Under the pieces are notes generated by a model. The model had not been told where the DNA came from, searched no databases, and worked only from the letters and a program-made list of their open reading frames with translations. 64,000 bases of DNA. Origin: Flavobacterium gelatinilyticum. GTDB lineage: Bacteria; Bacteroidota; Bacteroidia; Flavobacteriales; Flavobacteriaceae. Below, in pieces: positions 1 through 9,014 of this stretch. Made by a program: the position numbers and the translations under genes. The stretch spans positions 992,001 through 1,056,000 of the forward strand of contig NZ_CP114287.1 of NCBI RefSeq assembly GCF_027111295.1, given 5' to 3'. Within the stretch, counting starts at the first letter, position 1. Every line of letters begins with the position of its first letter.

Positions 1-474
1 AATTTCCTGTTCCCAGCGTTTCCAGTCCCACCAGGGCGTTGTGTAGCCAAATGTGCAGGCATTGAGATATTCTCTATACTTAAAAGGTGTGGTTCCTTTT
101 TTAGAATAGTGAGGCCATGTTTTAGGGAGATTGATCCTGTTTCCTTCCCAGCTGACTAAAACAGCGCCAATGTCTCTTAAAAAATTATAGGCTGCATAAC
201 AAATCGCTGTATTTGTTGCTCCTTTGATTTTTACTTTATCAGCAGTAGTTTCAATTTCAAACCAATCAGCATCTTTTCGGTTTTGATCTTCGATAAGACT
301 TAACTCAAACTCACTGGCACGACTGCCAATAAGTCTTTCCAGTACTGCCTGGGCACTTTTTGTTTTTTCGCTGTTTCCGTATATATCGGGAGTAAAAAGC
401 AAAAGGAGTACAAAAAAAAGAATGCTCTTTTTTAAAGAAGTACAGTTTTTAATTTTAGGGTAATCTCTTTTCAT
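1..474 (-). CDS. Alpha-N-acetylglucosaminidase (GH89/NAGLU family), N-terminal part only
   Basis: The first 158 codons of a minus-strand gene that runs off the left edge. ATG is at 474-472. Residues about 15-33 form a hydrophobic export signal ending near YGNSEK. The following region, with IKGATNTAICYAAYNFL and then REYLNACTFGYTTPWWDW, matches the N-terminal domain and the start of the catalytic domain of GH89 enzymes, which release terminal alpha-linked GlcNAc from glycans such as heparan sulfate or mucins. The protein is probably periplasmic or surface-exposed. The catalytic glutamates lie outside the window, so activity cannot be judged. The gene is divergent from the alkaline phosphatase gene. 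Confidence 0.8.
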   Translation of the reverse strand, partial: MKRDYPKIKNCTSLKKSILFFVLLLLFTPDIYGNSEKTKSAQAVLERLIGSRASEFELSLIEDQNRKDADWFEIETTADKVKIKGATNTAICYAAYNFLRDIGAVLVSWEGNRINLPKTWPHYSKKGTTPFKYREYLNACTFGYTTPWWDWKRWEQEI

Positions 475-528
475 ATAATCGCATTTATAAATTATCAATA
501 TTCATTCGACTGAGGCAGATAAAAAAGT

Positions 529-554
529 AGGGAGATTAGCTCTTTAATCTCCCT
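529..554 (-). other. Terminator-like hairpin in the leader of the GH89 gene
   Basis: AGGGAGATTA and TAATCTCCCT form a perfect 10-bp stem with a 6-nt loop. Read on the minus strand the stem is followed by ACTTTTTTA, like an intrinsic terminator. It lies about 55 bp upstream of the GH89 start codon, so it may attenuate that transcript or stop antisense transcription between the divergent genes. The rest of the 475-799 gap is AT-rich and holds only the repeat listed next. Confidence 0.45.
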
Positions 555-760
555 GTCTAACAAACCAAACAAAAAATCTAACAAATATTTAAGTGAAACA
601 TTTACTGACTTAACTGAAAATAAAATTATACAGAATGCTTTTTTTTTAAATGGACACATCAGTCAAAACCATAGACATATTATACAATTCTGTGCGGAAT
701 AGTGTAAATAGTGAAAAAACAACAATTATTTAATGCAACAAAGTTTCAGTAATTAAGAAA

Positions 761-795
761 AATGTGTTTAATTTACTGCCTATTTAAAACACATT
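761..795 (+). promoter_or_regulatory. Inverted repeat just upstream of the alkaline phosphatase start
   Basis: AATGTGTTT (761-769) and AAACACATT (787-795) are perfect 9-bp arms around a 17-nt spacer, ending 4 nt before the ATG at 800. It could be a repressor operator or an mRNA hairpin that hides the translation start. No matching element was noticed elsewhere in the window. Confidence 0.45.
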
Positions 796-799
796 ATCA

Positions 800-2203
800 A
801 TGAACAGGCGTAGATTTTTAAAAGGCTCTTCAGTATTGGCCGGACTTTTCACTCTTAGTCCATCTGTGGTTCTTTCGAATGACTTAGAATCCATCTCAAA
901 AAAAAGTAAAAAAGCTAAAAACATTATATTCATGGTAAGCGACGGAATGAGCACCGGAACGCTGCAAATGGCTAATTTATATTCTCAGAATATTTTAGGA
1001 AAAAATGGGAACTGGATGAATCTTTATGCCGAAAATAAGGTTGTAAGGGCTTTAATGGATACAGCTTCGGCGAGTTCTACGGTAACAGATTCAGCAGCGG
1101 CTAGTTCTTCTTTCGGAGGCGGACATCGTGTGAAAAACGGAGTTTTAAATGTGGGTCCGAATGGTGAAAAATACCTTCCGATATGGCAGAAGTTTAAAAA
1201 TGCGGGTAAAAAAGCGGGCTGTGTGACTACAGTTACAATTACACATGCAACTCCGGCGGGTTTCTGCGTGAACTCTGACAGCCGAAACGCCGAAAATGAA
1301 ATTGCCGAAATGTATGCTGATCTGGGTATTGATGTTTTGATGGGCGGCGGCGATGAATTTTTTAATCCTTCTAAAAGAGGAGATAAAAAAGACATTTATA
1401 AAATCTACGAACAGAAAGGGTATCAGATTTTAAATGACAAATCAGGTTTGGATAATTTGAAAAAAGGAGCCAAAACGCTGGGGGTTTTTAATACGGGTGC
1501 ACTTCCGTATACTATTGACCGGACTAATATTCCGGAATTGCAAAACACACCTACTCTTGCTGATATGAGTACGGCAGCGATTAAGCAGCTGAAAGATCAT
1601 GATAAAGGTTTTGTTCTTCTTATTGAGGGCGGAAAAGTAGACTGGGCTGCGCATGCAAATGATATTGCAGCATTAATTCACGATCAGCTGGCTTTTGACG
1701 AAGCGGTAAAAGCCGTAATTGATTTTGCAGAAAAGGATAAAGAAACACTGGTTATTATTACTACAGATCACGGAAATGCAAATCCGGGGCAGATTTACGG
1801 TACAAATGCTACGAAAAATTTCAACAGCATTGCAAATTATAAATACACAAACGAATATATCTTAAACTCCATTCACGCTGATTTTAATTTACAGCAGATT
1901 AAAGACTTGATTTACGAAACGAACAAAATAAGCCTGACGGATGATGAAGCGAAACATCTGCTGGATTTTTATTCGGGTCTGGAAAAACAGGAAGGCGGTT
2001 TGTACAATTATAAAAAACTGCCTTTTAAAGCGTATTCTGAAATTCAGAAGAAACACAATAACATTGGCTGGATTAGTATGGATCATTCCGGAGATTATGT
2101 AGAACTGGCCGCGTTTGGTCCGGGAAGCGAACTGCTGAAACCTTTTGTAAAAAATACTGATCTTCATTATCTAATGCTCGAAGCTGCGATTGGGGTTTCA
2201 TAA
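800..2203 (+). CDS. Alkaline phosphatase, Tat-exported
   Basis: 467 residues, the usual length for PhoA-superfamily alkaline phosphatases, which hydrolyse phosphomonoesters in the periplasm with two zinc ions and one magnesium ion. The start MNRRRFLKGS carries a twin-arginine type signal, so the protein is probably exported folded. D48 (MVSDGM) and the D97-S98 pair in VTDSAAASS correspond to the metal ligand and the nucleophilic serine. GGKVDWAAHAND and TTDHGNAN supply the other metal ligands, and a late histidine sits in MDHSGDY. It stands alone with its own upstream inverted repeat. Phosphate control is expected for the family but no Pho box was recognised. Confidence 0.9.
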   Translation: MNRRRFLKGSSVLAGLFTLSPSVVLSNDLESISKKSKKAKNIIFMVSDGMSTGTLQMANLYSQNILGKNGNWMNLYAENKVVRALMDTASASSTVTDSAAASSSFGGGHRVKNGVLNVGPNGEKYLPIWQKFKNAGKKAGCVTTVTITHATPAGFCVNSDSRNAENEIAEMYADLGIDVLMGGGDEFFNPSKRGDKKDIYKIYEQKGYQILNDKSGLDNLKKGAKTLGVFNTGALPYTIDRTNIPELQNTPTLADMSTAAIKQLKDHDKGFVLLIEGGKVDWAAHANDIAALIHDQLAFDEAVKAVIDFAEKDKETLVIITTDHGNANPGQIYGTNATKNFNSIANYKYTNEYILNSIHADFNLQQIKDLIYETNKISLTDDEAKHLLDFYSGLEKQEGGLYNYKKLPFKAYSEIQKKHNNIGWISMDHSGDYVELAAFGPGSELLKPFVKNTDLHYLMLEAAIGVS

Positions 2204-2226
2204 AGGTCCATTATAGTTACTGTTTG

Positions 2227-2407
2227 AAATTTGTATACCGCTCCTACGGAGCTTTACTATCTTTGGTATTTTATTATTTTATATAAATATACAGCCCCTC
2301 TGGGGCTGTATATAATAGCACACAGCTAATTAATTTATATACCTATGAAAAAACTTCCTTCGGAGTGAAATATTATCACCATTAAAAACCTGCCGGGTTT
2401 AATACTT
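2227..2407. repeat. Palindromic dispersed intergenic repeat, copy 1
   Basis: The gap between the alkaline phosphatase gene and the DKNYY gene holds several short palindromic modules: GCTCC-TAC-GGAGC, a perfect 12-bp stem ATATACAGCCCC/GGGGCTGTATAT (2287-2313), CTTCGGAGTGAAATATTATC, and AACCTGCCGGGTTTAAT. Related modules occur at 6633-6766. The long stem has no U-tract but could help end the upstream transcript. No gene was found here. Confidence 0.6.
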
Positions 2408-2505
2408 CTGAAACAATTTTATAACCATCTAAAAAAATCTGCTTCTCTCCCAACCTTTTTTTATAAATTGCCCTCATTATATATAAATGCAACCAATATA
2501 TTTTT

Positions 2506-4497
2506 ATGTATAAATCTGTACTCTTTTTTATAATCCTGCTTTTGATATCTCATGTAAGTTTTGCACAAAACGAAGGCTTTTATGAGATCAAAGATCCTAT
2601 CGTAGATACTTCACTTACATTACAACCTTCGCTTTACAATGAGACCTTGTACATCAAAACTAAAAATTATGTGATTTTTTTACAAGGCAGGAATCAGGTA
2701 AAATTAAAAGCAGATATGAAATCATTCAGGATTCCGTATCCTAATTATGAGGGGGCTTTTGCTCTTGATAAAAAAGGGATTTACTACAAAGGACGTTTAA
2801 TAAAAACGGATACAACGGGATTTAAGATTATTTCTTCATTATATACCACCAACTATGGTGAAGAAAGAGAAGTGATATGGAAAACAAAGCATAAATTATT
2901 TCGAAACAATATCGAAATTGAAGGTGATTTTGATCTTGAAACCTTTACAGCTGCAGGAGCCTCCTCGCAAAATAGTTATTTCAAAGACAAAAATTGTATT
3001 TATTACGACTTTAAAAAAATAGAAGGTCTCGATATGGCCTCTGTCTCAACTCCTATACAAATCAATGCGATTTACGATAAAAATTATGTATACATCGACG
3101 GGAAAATTGGATTGTATAAAGGAGATACGCTTCGTTCTGTAAATGCTGTTTTAATGAAAACTTCAAAAGAAGTTTTAACTTTAGAGTTCCCTAAAGTCAT
3201 TCCGTTTATGGATGCAGCTTCTATAAAACCCTTGTCTCTATTTTATTCGATGGACAAAAATTTTGTTTATTATTATCAAGCCAAAACGCCTGTATTACCT
3301 GCTGATTTTAAAAATGTAAAGGTTTGGGGCAACAGCATGGGGGCTTTTCTTACTGACGGTATTCGTATTTTTTCAGGCGTTGAATTATATGGTTCAGATT
3401 ATGATGCAGAAACCTTTGGCGTACTGCCTGACAAACCATTTGTTTACGATAAAAATGGTATTTATTGGTTTAAATTGAATGAGAAAGAGCATAAAAGAGT
3501 TAAAACGAAAATTCCTTTTTCGTACGATCAAAACTTTACGTTAGAAAATTTATCTTATAATTCAAAGTCACGATTTTTAATCTGCAAAAATGAGGCGTTT
3601 GATCCTTCAGCACAAAAAGTATTTAAAAATTTAACTGCGGCACAACTTGATCGTGCTGCAAAAAACAATCTCGATTTTAAACAGGTTAATGGCGAACTTA
3701 CAGAAGCAGTGGTATTTGATTATATGCTATACAAAGCCAATAATAAAATATACTGTAATGACAAGGAAACCAGTGCCGATGCTGCTGCATTTGAACGTAT
3801 TTCAAACTTTTATAAGGATAAGAACCATCTTTATTATTATGACCGCGATTTTTATCAGCGCGAAAAACTGCTGACTATAAAAGGCATCGATGCGCAAACC
3901 GTAACTAATTTTCACGGTTTTCTGGCAGATAAAGATTATATCTATAATAAAAAATACAGGCTGATTAAAAGTAAAGATGCTGTTCTTCTGGATTCTTTTG
4001 CAGGATACAGACCCGGCTGCGGTATGGATACCACACCAATATCTGATTATTTTCTTTTTAAAAACAGCGAAGGATATTGGCTTGTGCTGCTTTCGGATAC
4101 GGCTAAAATTAAATATTTAGGAAATAATCTAAGTAAAGGCTTAGGTTTCAAACTAAATAACGAATTCATTGATACTGATTCTTATATACATAATACTTAT
4201 TCATTAGAGGAAAAACCGGAATATCCGGGCGGTTCTGAAAAACTGGAAAAATTTGTACAGAAAAAATTTAAAGCTCCAAAAGACGAGGGCGAAAAGCTAA
4301 AAGGAAAAGTTTACCTAACTTTTGTAATTGAAAAAAATGGCGAATTAACCAATATCAAAATATTACGTGATTATGGTTATGGCTCCGGAAAAGAAGCCAT
4401 AAGGGTAATGAAACTTATGCCAAAATGGAAACCTGCAAAAGACAAAGGAAAGCTCGTAAGATGCCTGTATACCTATACAATGAGAATTGGTTTTTGA
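2506..4497 (+). CDS. DKNYY-repeat protein with C-terminal TonB-like domain (paralog A)
   Basis: 663 residues. An N-terminal signal peptide ends near SHVSFAQ. The body carries many degenerate DKNYY-type repeats, for example FKDKNCIYYD, YDKNYVYIDG, MDKNFVYYY, YDKNGIYWF and YKDKNHLYYYD. From about residue 565 a TonB C-terminal domain follows (EYPGGSEKLEKF, YLTFVIEKNGELTNIKILRD, MPKWKPAKDKGK). The DKNYY repeat has no assigned biochemical function. The TonB-C domain in such Bacteroidota proteins usually sits in the periplasm and may bind partners, but lacks the transmembrane energy-coupling segment of true TonB. The product is probably periplasmic or surface-attached. It abuts its paralog tail to tail. 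Confidence 0.75.
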   Translation: MYKSVLFFIILLLISHVSFAQNEGFYEIKDPIVDTSLTLQPSLYNETLYIKTKNYVIFLQGRNQVKLKADMKSFRIPYPNYEGAFALDKKGIYYKGRLIKTDTTGFKIISSLYTTNYGEEREVIWKTKHKLFRNNIEIEGDFDLETFTAAGASSQNSYFKDKNCIYYDFKKIEGLDMASVSTPIQINAIYDKNYVYIDGKIGLYKGDTLRSVNAVLMKTSKEVLTLEFPKVIPFMDAASIKPLSLFYSMDKNFVYYYQAKTPVLPADFKNVKVWGNSMGAFLTDGIRIFSGVELYGSDYDAETFGVLPDKPFVYDKNGIYWFKLNEKEHKRVKTKIPFSYDQNFTLENLSYNSKSRFLICKNEAFDPSAQKVFKNLTAAQLDRAAKNNLDFKQVNGELTEAVVFDYMLYKANNKIYCNDKETSADAAAFERISNFYKDKNHLYYYDRDFYQREKLLTIKGIDAQTVTNFHGFLADKDYIYNKKYRLIKSKDAVLLDSFAGYRPGCGMDTTPISDYFLFKNSEGYWLVLLSDTAKIKYLGNNLSKGLGFKLNNEFIDTDSYIHNTYSLEEKPEYPGGSEKLEKFVQKKFKAPKDEGEKLKGKVYLTFVIEKNGELTNIKILRDYGYGSGKEAIRVMKLMPKWKPAKDKGKLVRCLYTYTMRIGF

Positions 4498-6528
4498 TTA
4501 TCTGCTTACATAATACGGTACAGAATATAAACATCTCACCCTTTTTCCGTCCCTTACCGCCGGAATCCACGCTGGAGATGTTTTTAAAACCCTTTCTAAT
4601 TCTTTGCCTGTTCCGTAACCAAAATCTCTAACAATTTTGATATCAGAAAGACTTCCGTCTTTTTCAATTATAAAACTGGCAAAAACACCTCTTAAAGATG
4701 CTTCATCATCATCGATAAGAATTTTAGGGATCACATAATTCTTTTTCAAAAATTGGTAAAACTTATTAATCCCACCGGGAAAATCAGGTCTGATATTGAG
4801 ATCTTCTGTTCTATACACTTCGTTATCTGAGATCTTTTCTTGTACAGCAGCCGGTTTTTGAAGTTTTGTGGTTCTTGGGTTTCCGTATTTTTCGGGAAGG
4901 TCAATTGTTTCAAAAGACAAATCCCATGTGCGGTCGAATACTTTTCCGAGGAATCGGTATGAAATGTCTTTTGAAGTTTTTACAAGCCAGAATCCTTCTG
5001 TATTTTTAAATAGATAAAAATCTGAAACCGGATTGGAATCAATACCGCAGCCTTTTCTGTATCCTTCAAAAACAGCCAGCAGTTCGATACCGCTGCTTTT
5101 AATAATTCTTTTATTTCTGTAATACAAATAGTTTTTATCTGTTAAAAAGCCATTAAACGTCATGGCTGAATTTACATCTACATCGTACATTTTTTGTATT
5201 CCCTCATAATCATCAACATAGAATACCACATTTTTGTCTTTGTAATAGCGATATATTTCTAAAGTTGTAAAAGTTGATGCATCAAAACGGGTTCGTTTAT
5301 CTGCCAAATAAATACGACCCTCTCTGTTACTAAAAGCATTATCGATGATAACGGTATTGCTTCCGTCAATAGCACCCAGACATTTTTTCTGTGTTTTTGC
5401 AATTTCTAACTGCTTTGGGCTTAAATCGTCATACATATCTTCAGTACGCGATGAATATGCTTCATTTTTATAAAAAACAAGCTCTTCATATCTGTTTGCA
5501 AATGCATTGGCTGTACTTACTTTTTCGGTATAATCAAAAGGAATTTTGTTAATAACATCTTTTTTACCTTTCACCTCTTTTTGTTCGTAAATGCCGTTTT
5601 TATCGTAAAAAAACAATGTATGGGCAAAAAATCCAAATGAAGCAAGATCGTATTTTCCTTCTAATTTAATACCATGATAGAAAATATCAGTTCCATTGGT
5701 TATGTAATCATCTTCATCGCCGTTGTGCCAGACTTTGATTTTATTTACATCTTTAACCTTGATCGATGTCTTTTGAGTTCCGTAATAAATTTGATTTTTG
5801 TACAACGCATAATTACCCGACAGCGCTGTTAAAAAATCGGGATTTAAATCGTGCACCACATTTCCTTTGCTAAACACCTGTTTTTCTGTTTTAGCAAAAT
5901 GAAAATTTACATATTGAATGGGTTCTTTTCCGTATACTGCAATTTCTCCAAGTGAATAGATGTACTTTTTATCATGACAGAAATCATTCGAACTGGTGTT
6001 TGCACTAGATCCGTCAGAACCTTCAATTTTTTTATCAAAATAATAGATGAAATTTTTGTCTTTGAAATACTTAACGTCTTCACGGTAATTAAAAGGCTGA
6101 TACCGATTAAGCTGGAATGTAGCGGCATCAATATCTTTTAATTCGGTTGTGTTTCTGAAAACTTTGTCTTTTGTTTTCCACAAAAGGTCCTTGTCTTTAT
6201 TAGTACCTAATTCAACAAATCCTGTAGTGTCTGTTTTAATGAACTGCCCGCTCATGTAAACTCCGTTTTTATCAAATGCAAAACCGGAATACTGCTTTTT
6301 TTCTATTCTGAAAGATGCCAGATCGGGATGTATAACATTATGAGTATATTGATCCTGATAGATCACATAATCCTTATTAATGATATAAACAGGTGCCTTC
6401 AAAAAATTACCGCCATCGTATCGTGACATAGTTTTTAAAGCAGAATCGACTATAGCGGGTTCGCTTTCTGGATTTTTGCATCCTGTAATTATGATAAAAC
6501 TAAAAAGAATAAAAAGTTTTTTCTTCAT
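4498..6528 (-). CDS. DKNYY-repeat lipoprotein with C-terminal TonB-like domain (paralog B)
   Basis: 676 residues and the same architecture as the neighbouring gene: DKNYY repeats (FDKNGVYMSGQ, FKDKNFIYYFDKK, YDKNGIYEQK, YKDKNVVFYVDD) and a C-terminal TonB-like domain (DFPGGINKFYQF, ASFIIEKDGSLSDIKIVRDF). Unlike paralog A it has a lipobox (IIITGCKNPES), so it is probably a lipoprotein. Its TAA lies directly next to the TGA of paralog A with no spacer, so the two convergent messages must overlap unless they end inside coding sequence. The shared repeats and C-terminal domain point to an inverted gene duplication. Function is unknown. Confidence 0.75.
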   Translation of the reverse strand: MKKKLFILFSFIIITGCKNPESEPAIVDSALKTMSRYDGGNFLKAPVYIINKDYVIYQDQYTHNVIHPDLASFRIEKKQYSGFAFDKNGVYMSGQFIKTDTTGFVELGTNKDKDLLWKTKDKVFRNTTELKDIDAATFQLNRYQPFNYREDVKYFKDKNFIYYFDKKIEGSDGSSANTSSNDFCHDKKYIYSLGEIAVYGKEPIQYVNFHFAKTEKQVFSKGNVVHDLNPDFLTALSGNYALYKNQIYYGTQKTSIKVKDVNKIKVWHNGDEDDYITNGTDIFYHGIKLEGKYDLASFGFFAHTLFFYDKNGIYEQKEVKGKKDVINKIPFDYTEKVSTANAFANRYEELVFYKNEAYSSRTEDMYDDLSPKQLEIAKTQKKCLGAIDGSNTVIIDNAFSNREGRIYLADKRTRFDASTFTTLEIYRYYKDKNVVFYVDDYEGIQKMYDVDVNSAMTFNGFLTDKNYLYYRNKRIIKSSGIELLAVFEGYRKGCGIDSNPVSDFYLFKNTEGFWLVKTSKDISYRFLGKVFDRTWDLSFETIDLPEKYGNPRTTKLQKPAAVQEKISDNEVYRTEDLNIRPDFPGGINKFYQFLKKNYVIPKILIDDDEASLRGVFASFIIEKDGSLSDIKIVRDFGYGTGKELERVLKTSPAWIPAVRDGKRVRCLYSVPYYVSR

Positions 6529-6632
6529 GGCGGTTACTGAACTGTTTCTGTTATTCGGTGCGGCACTATCACTTTTTTGAAGTCAGGAATAGATTGTACC
6601 AAAATAACAATATATATAATATAAACAGTCAG

Positions 6633-6766
6633 GGCGGAGTGAAATATTTATATCGCACAAAACTTATCGGGTTTAATGCTATAAATTTATATACCGTTCC
6701 TACGGAGCTTATCATTTTTGATATTCATTATTTTTATAAATATTTTCCTCTGCCGAGGCTGTTTTC
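6633..6766. repeat. Palindromic dispersed intergenic repeat, copy 2
   Basis: Contains the modules CGGAGTGAAATATTTATATC, a CGGGTTTAATGCT segment, AATTTATATACCGTTCCTAC with GGAGCTTATC, and a degenerate CCTCTGCCGAGGCTG. These match copy 1 (2227-2407) but in permuted order. The two copies bracket the DKNYY paralog pair in the same orientation. The gap 6529-6842 otherwise holds only the terminator below; a short reading frame here is repeat sequence, not a gene. Confidence 0.6.
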
Positions 6767-6785
6767 TAAACGAAACTATAGCTAC

Positions 6786-6817
6786 AAAAAAAGAGCCTTT
6801 AAAAAAAAGGCTCTTTT
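6786..6817 (-). terminator. Intrinsic terminator of the L,D-transpeptidase-like gene
   Basis: AAAAGAGCCTTT (6789-6800) pairs with AAAGGCTCTTTT (6806-6817). On the minus strand the stem is followed by a run of seven T. It lies 26 bp past the stop of the minus-strand gene that follows. Confidence 0.8.
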
Positions 6818-6842
6818 CGTTTTATAAGTTATATGCTATCGA

Positions 6843-7445
6843 TTAATAATATACTGAAAGCATGATTTTTGAATCAGAACCTTCGATTATTTTTTCAAGT
6901 CTTTTAAAGAAAGTTTCATTTACCATTGGACAGCCGTGGCTGTTAGAAATGTAATAATCCTGCTCATCATAAGGAACCGCAGAATAATAGTGCAGTACAA
7001 TCGCTCTTTTTAAAGCATTGTTGTTAGTGTCGTCAAGGCCAATAAGTCTGAAAGCTTTTCCGAATATTCCTTTGTATGATTTCTCAATAGAATATCTGCC
7101 TAATGAAGTGCAGTTGGAATTTGGAAGGTTACTGAATTTTAAATCTCCCCTCACTGCTGTTTCTGAACCGCTGCCATGAGCAACAAGTCCCTGATCCAGT
7201 ATTTTATCATTTTGAAGGTCGTAAACAAAAAAACGGTTTTTTCCAGATTTGATTCTCATATCTACTAGAAAGGCAATTTTTTTGCTGTATTTGTTGTTTT
7301 CAGAAGTAAAAGTTTTAATTTCTTTTACATGTTCAGTAAGTCTGTTAAACTCAAGTTCAGTTAAAATCTCTTCTTCTCTGTCAGTTACATTGTAGGTGGT
7401 AAAAGAACACAAAGAAACAAAAAGCACTAAAAAAAATATTCTCAT
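6843..7445 (-). CDS. Secreted L,D-transpeptidase-like (YkuD_2-type) protein
   Basis: About 200 residues. A signal peptide (MRIFFLVLFVSLCSF) is followed by a catalytic-domain-like region: SLGRYSIEKSYKG, FRLIGLDDTNNNALKRAIV, and the active-site segment ISNSHGCPMVNE with the nucleophilic cysteine after HG. Such murein L,D-transpeptidase-type proteins cross-link or trim peptidoglycan in the periplasm. The ATG at 7445 was chosen over an in-frame TTG at 7457 because the signal peptide begins cleanly there. The gene is monocistronic, with its own promoter-like element and terminator. Confidence 0.75.
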   Translation of the reverse strand: MRIFFLVLFVSLCSFTTYNVTDREEEILTELEFNRLTEHVKEIKTFTSENNKYSKKIAFLVDMRIKSGKNRFFVYDLQNDKILDQGLVAHGSGSETAVRGDLKFSNLPNSNCTSLGRYSIEKSYKGIFGKAFRLIGLDDTNNNALKRAIVLHYYSAVPYDEQDYYISNSHGCPMVNETFFKRLEKIIEGSDSKIMLSVYY

Positions 7446-7518
7446 TCGCACAGTCAATTAAGTTAAATAGTAGTTTAGGGTTTTCATCTTCAATCACTTA
7501 TACTCGATTTCGATGTTG

Positions 7519-7544
7519 CAAAATTATGGACAAATTTTATACAA
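7519..7544 (-). promoter_or_regulatory. Candidate promoter of the L,D-transpeptidase-like gene
   Basis: On the minus strand TAATTTTG (7526-7519) is an exact TAnnTTTG -7 element, with TTG 15 nt upstream, shorter than the usual spacing. The 7446-7785 gap holds only this and the terminator at its right end. Confidence 0.45.
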
Positions 7545-7723
7545 TTCCCATGTCGGGTATGTTAAATTTTTCATAATTAACTAAAAACGTGTCGTTTATC
7601 CCAAATATTCTATTTCCGGAATGATAAAAAATCCAGCAAATTCGGGCTTTCTTCTTTTATTTCACTTAAACAACTAATTACTAACATTTTACAACTACAA
7701 CTTTAAAAGCATATTTCTTAAAT

Positions 7724-7757
7724 AAAAAAAGAGCTGTCGGAAATTGACAGCTCTTTT
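7724..7757 (-). terminator. Intrinsic terminator of the alcohol dehydrogenase gene
   Basis: AAAAGAGCTGTC (7727-7738) pairs perfectly with GACAGCTCTTTT (7746-7757). On the minus strand it ends in a run of seven T, 28 bp past the stop of the alcohol dehydrogenase gene. Confidence 0.85.
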
Positions 7758-7785
7758 CTAAATTAAATTCTAAAGAAATCTATAA

Positions 7786-8940
7786 TTAGTTTTCAGTATA
7801 AACAAGTCCTTCGTAACATGCATTATAAATATCCTTCAATTCTTCTACAGTAGGTTTTCTAGGATTGAAACCTGTACAAGGATCAAGGAATGCATTGTTG
7901 GCAATAAAGTCAAGGTTTTTATCCCAGTCTTCGCGTGAAATTCCGAATTCTTTAATTGCGGCCTGATTGTTTACATCGGCTCTCAGGTTTTCAACTGCCT
8001 GCGCTAAATCTTCTGCTGTTTCTTTCCCGATTACTTTTGCCAAATCAGGGAAACGGCTGCTTTCTTTTGCATTATAACGGATTACGTTTGGCAAAAAAAT
8101 CGCATTTGATGCACCGTGAGGAATACCGTATAATGCTCCAACCTGATGCGATAATGAGTGTACAATTCCTAACCAGGCATTATTAAACGCAAGCCCTGCC
8201 ATAAACGAAGCATCGTGCATATTCTGACGCGCCTGAATGTTTGCCGGATTCTGTACCGCTTCTTTTAAATTATTAAAAACAATTTCAAGTCCGCCTTTAG
8301 AAAGAACATCAGCGTAATTGTTGTCGATATTCGAAACATACGCTTCTACACAGTGCGTTAAAGCATCTAATCCTGTATTTGATGTTACATGTGCCGGCAT
8401 AGAAGCACAGATTTCACCATCGACAATTGCAATATCCGGAGTAAGTTCGTAAGAAACAATTGGGTATTTAACCCCTTTTTCGCGGTCTGTAATTACAGCA
8501 AGACCTGTAGTTTCAGTCCCTGTTCCACTGGTAGACGGAATAGCGATAAATTTAGCTTTCTGGCGTAAAACCGGAACGTTAAACGGTTTAATCATCGCTT
8601 CGAAATCTGCATCCGGGTATTCGTAGAAAACCCACATCATTTTTGCCGCATCGATTGCCGAGCATCCTCCTAAACCAATAATCCAGTCCGGCTGAAAGCT
8701 TTTCATTAATTCTGCACCTTTAAAACAAGTTTCAGATGACGGGTCTTCTTCTACTCCTTCAAAGATTTTGGTTTCGATTCCGGCTTCTTTAAGATATGCA
8801 GCTGCTTTGTCCAGCGAACCGCTTTTTTTCATTGAGCTTCCGCCCGTAACGATTACGGCTCTGCTTCCTTTTATGTTTTTTAACTCTTCAAGACTTCCCG
8901 CTCCATGGAAAACTTCTCCTGCAATAAATAACTTGCTCAT
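7786..8940 (-). CDS. Iron-containing alcohol dehydrogenase
   Basis: 384 residues, full length for the group III Fe-dependent alcohol dehydrogenases, which interconvert alcohols and aldehydes or ketones with NAD(P)H in the cytoplasm. The nucleotide-binding segment is GLGGCSAIDAAKMMWVFYE (with Cys where GGGS is usual). SGTGTETTGLAVITD, DALTHCVEAYVS and the metal-binding stretch HSLSHQVGALYGIPHG give the conserved histidines. The sequence most resembles the dehydrogenase half of AdhE-type enzymes and butanol dehydrogenases. It lies 74 bp downstream of an AraC-type regulator gene on the same strand, which suggests control by, or co-transcription with, that regulator. The substrate is not readable from sequence. 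Confidence 0.88.
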   Translation of the reverse strand: MSKLFIAGEVFHGAGSLEELKNIKGSRAVIVTGGSSMKKSGSLDKAAAYLKEAGIETKIFEGVEEDPSSETCFKGAELMKSFQPDWIIGLGGCSAIDAAKMMWVFYEYPDADFEAMIKPFNVPVLRQKAKFIAIPSTSGTGTETTGLAVITDREKGVKYPIVSYELTPDIAIVDGEICASMPAHVTSNTGLDALTHCVEAYVSNIDNNYADVLSKGGLEIVFNNLKEAVQNPANIQARQNMHDASFMAGLAFNNAWLGIVHSLSHQVGALYGIPHGASNAIFLPNVIRYNAKESSRFPDLAKVIGKETAEDLAQAVENLRADVNNQAAIKEFGISREDWDKNLDFIANNAFLDPCTGFNPRKPTVEELKDIYNACYEGLVYTEN

Positions 8941-9014
8941 TTCTACTTTATTTTTATGTTTAAATACAGTACAAAAGTAGGGCGGGCATTGCCGGTGCTG
9001 TTATACAATCAGGT

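Noticed and set aside
6558..6827. Plus-strand frame of 89 codons after the DKNYY paralog B gene
   Set aside because: It runs through the palindromic repeat copy and into a terminator; the residues have no gene-like pattern.
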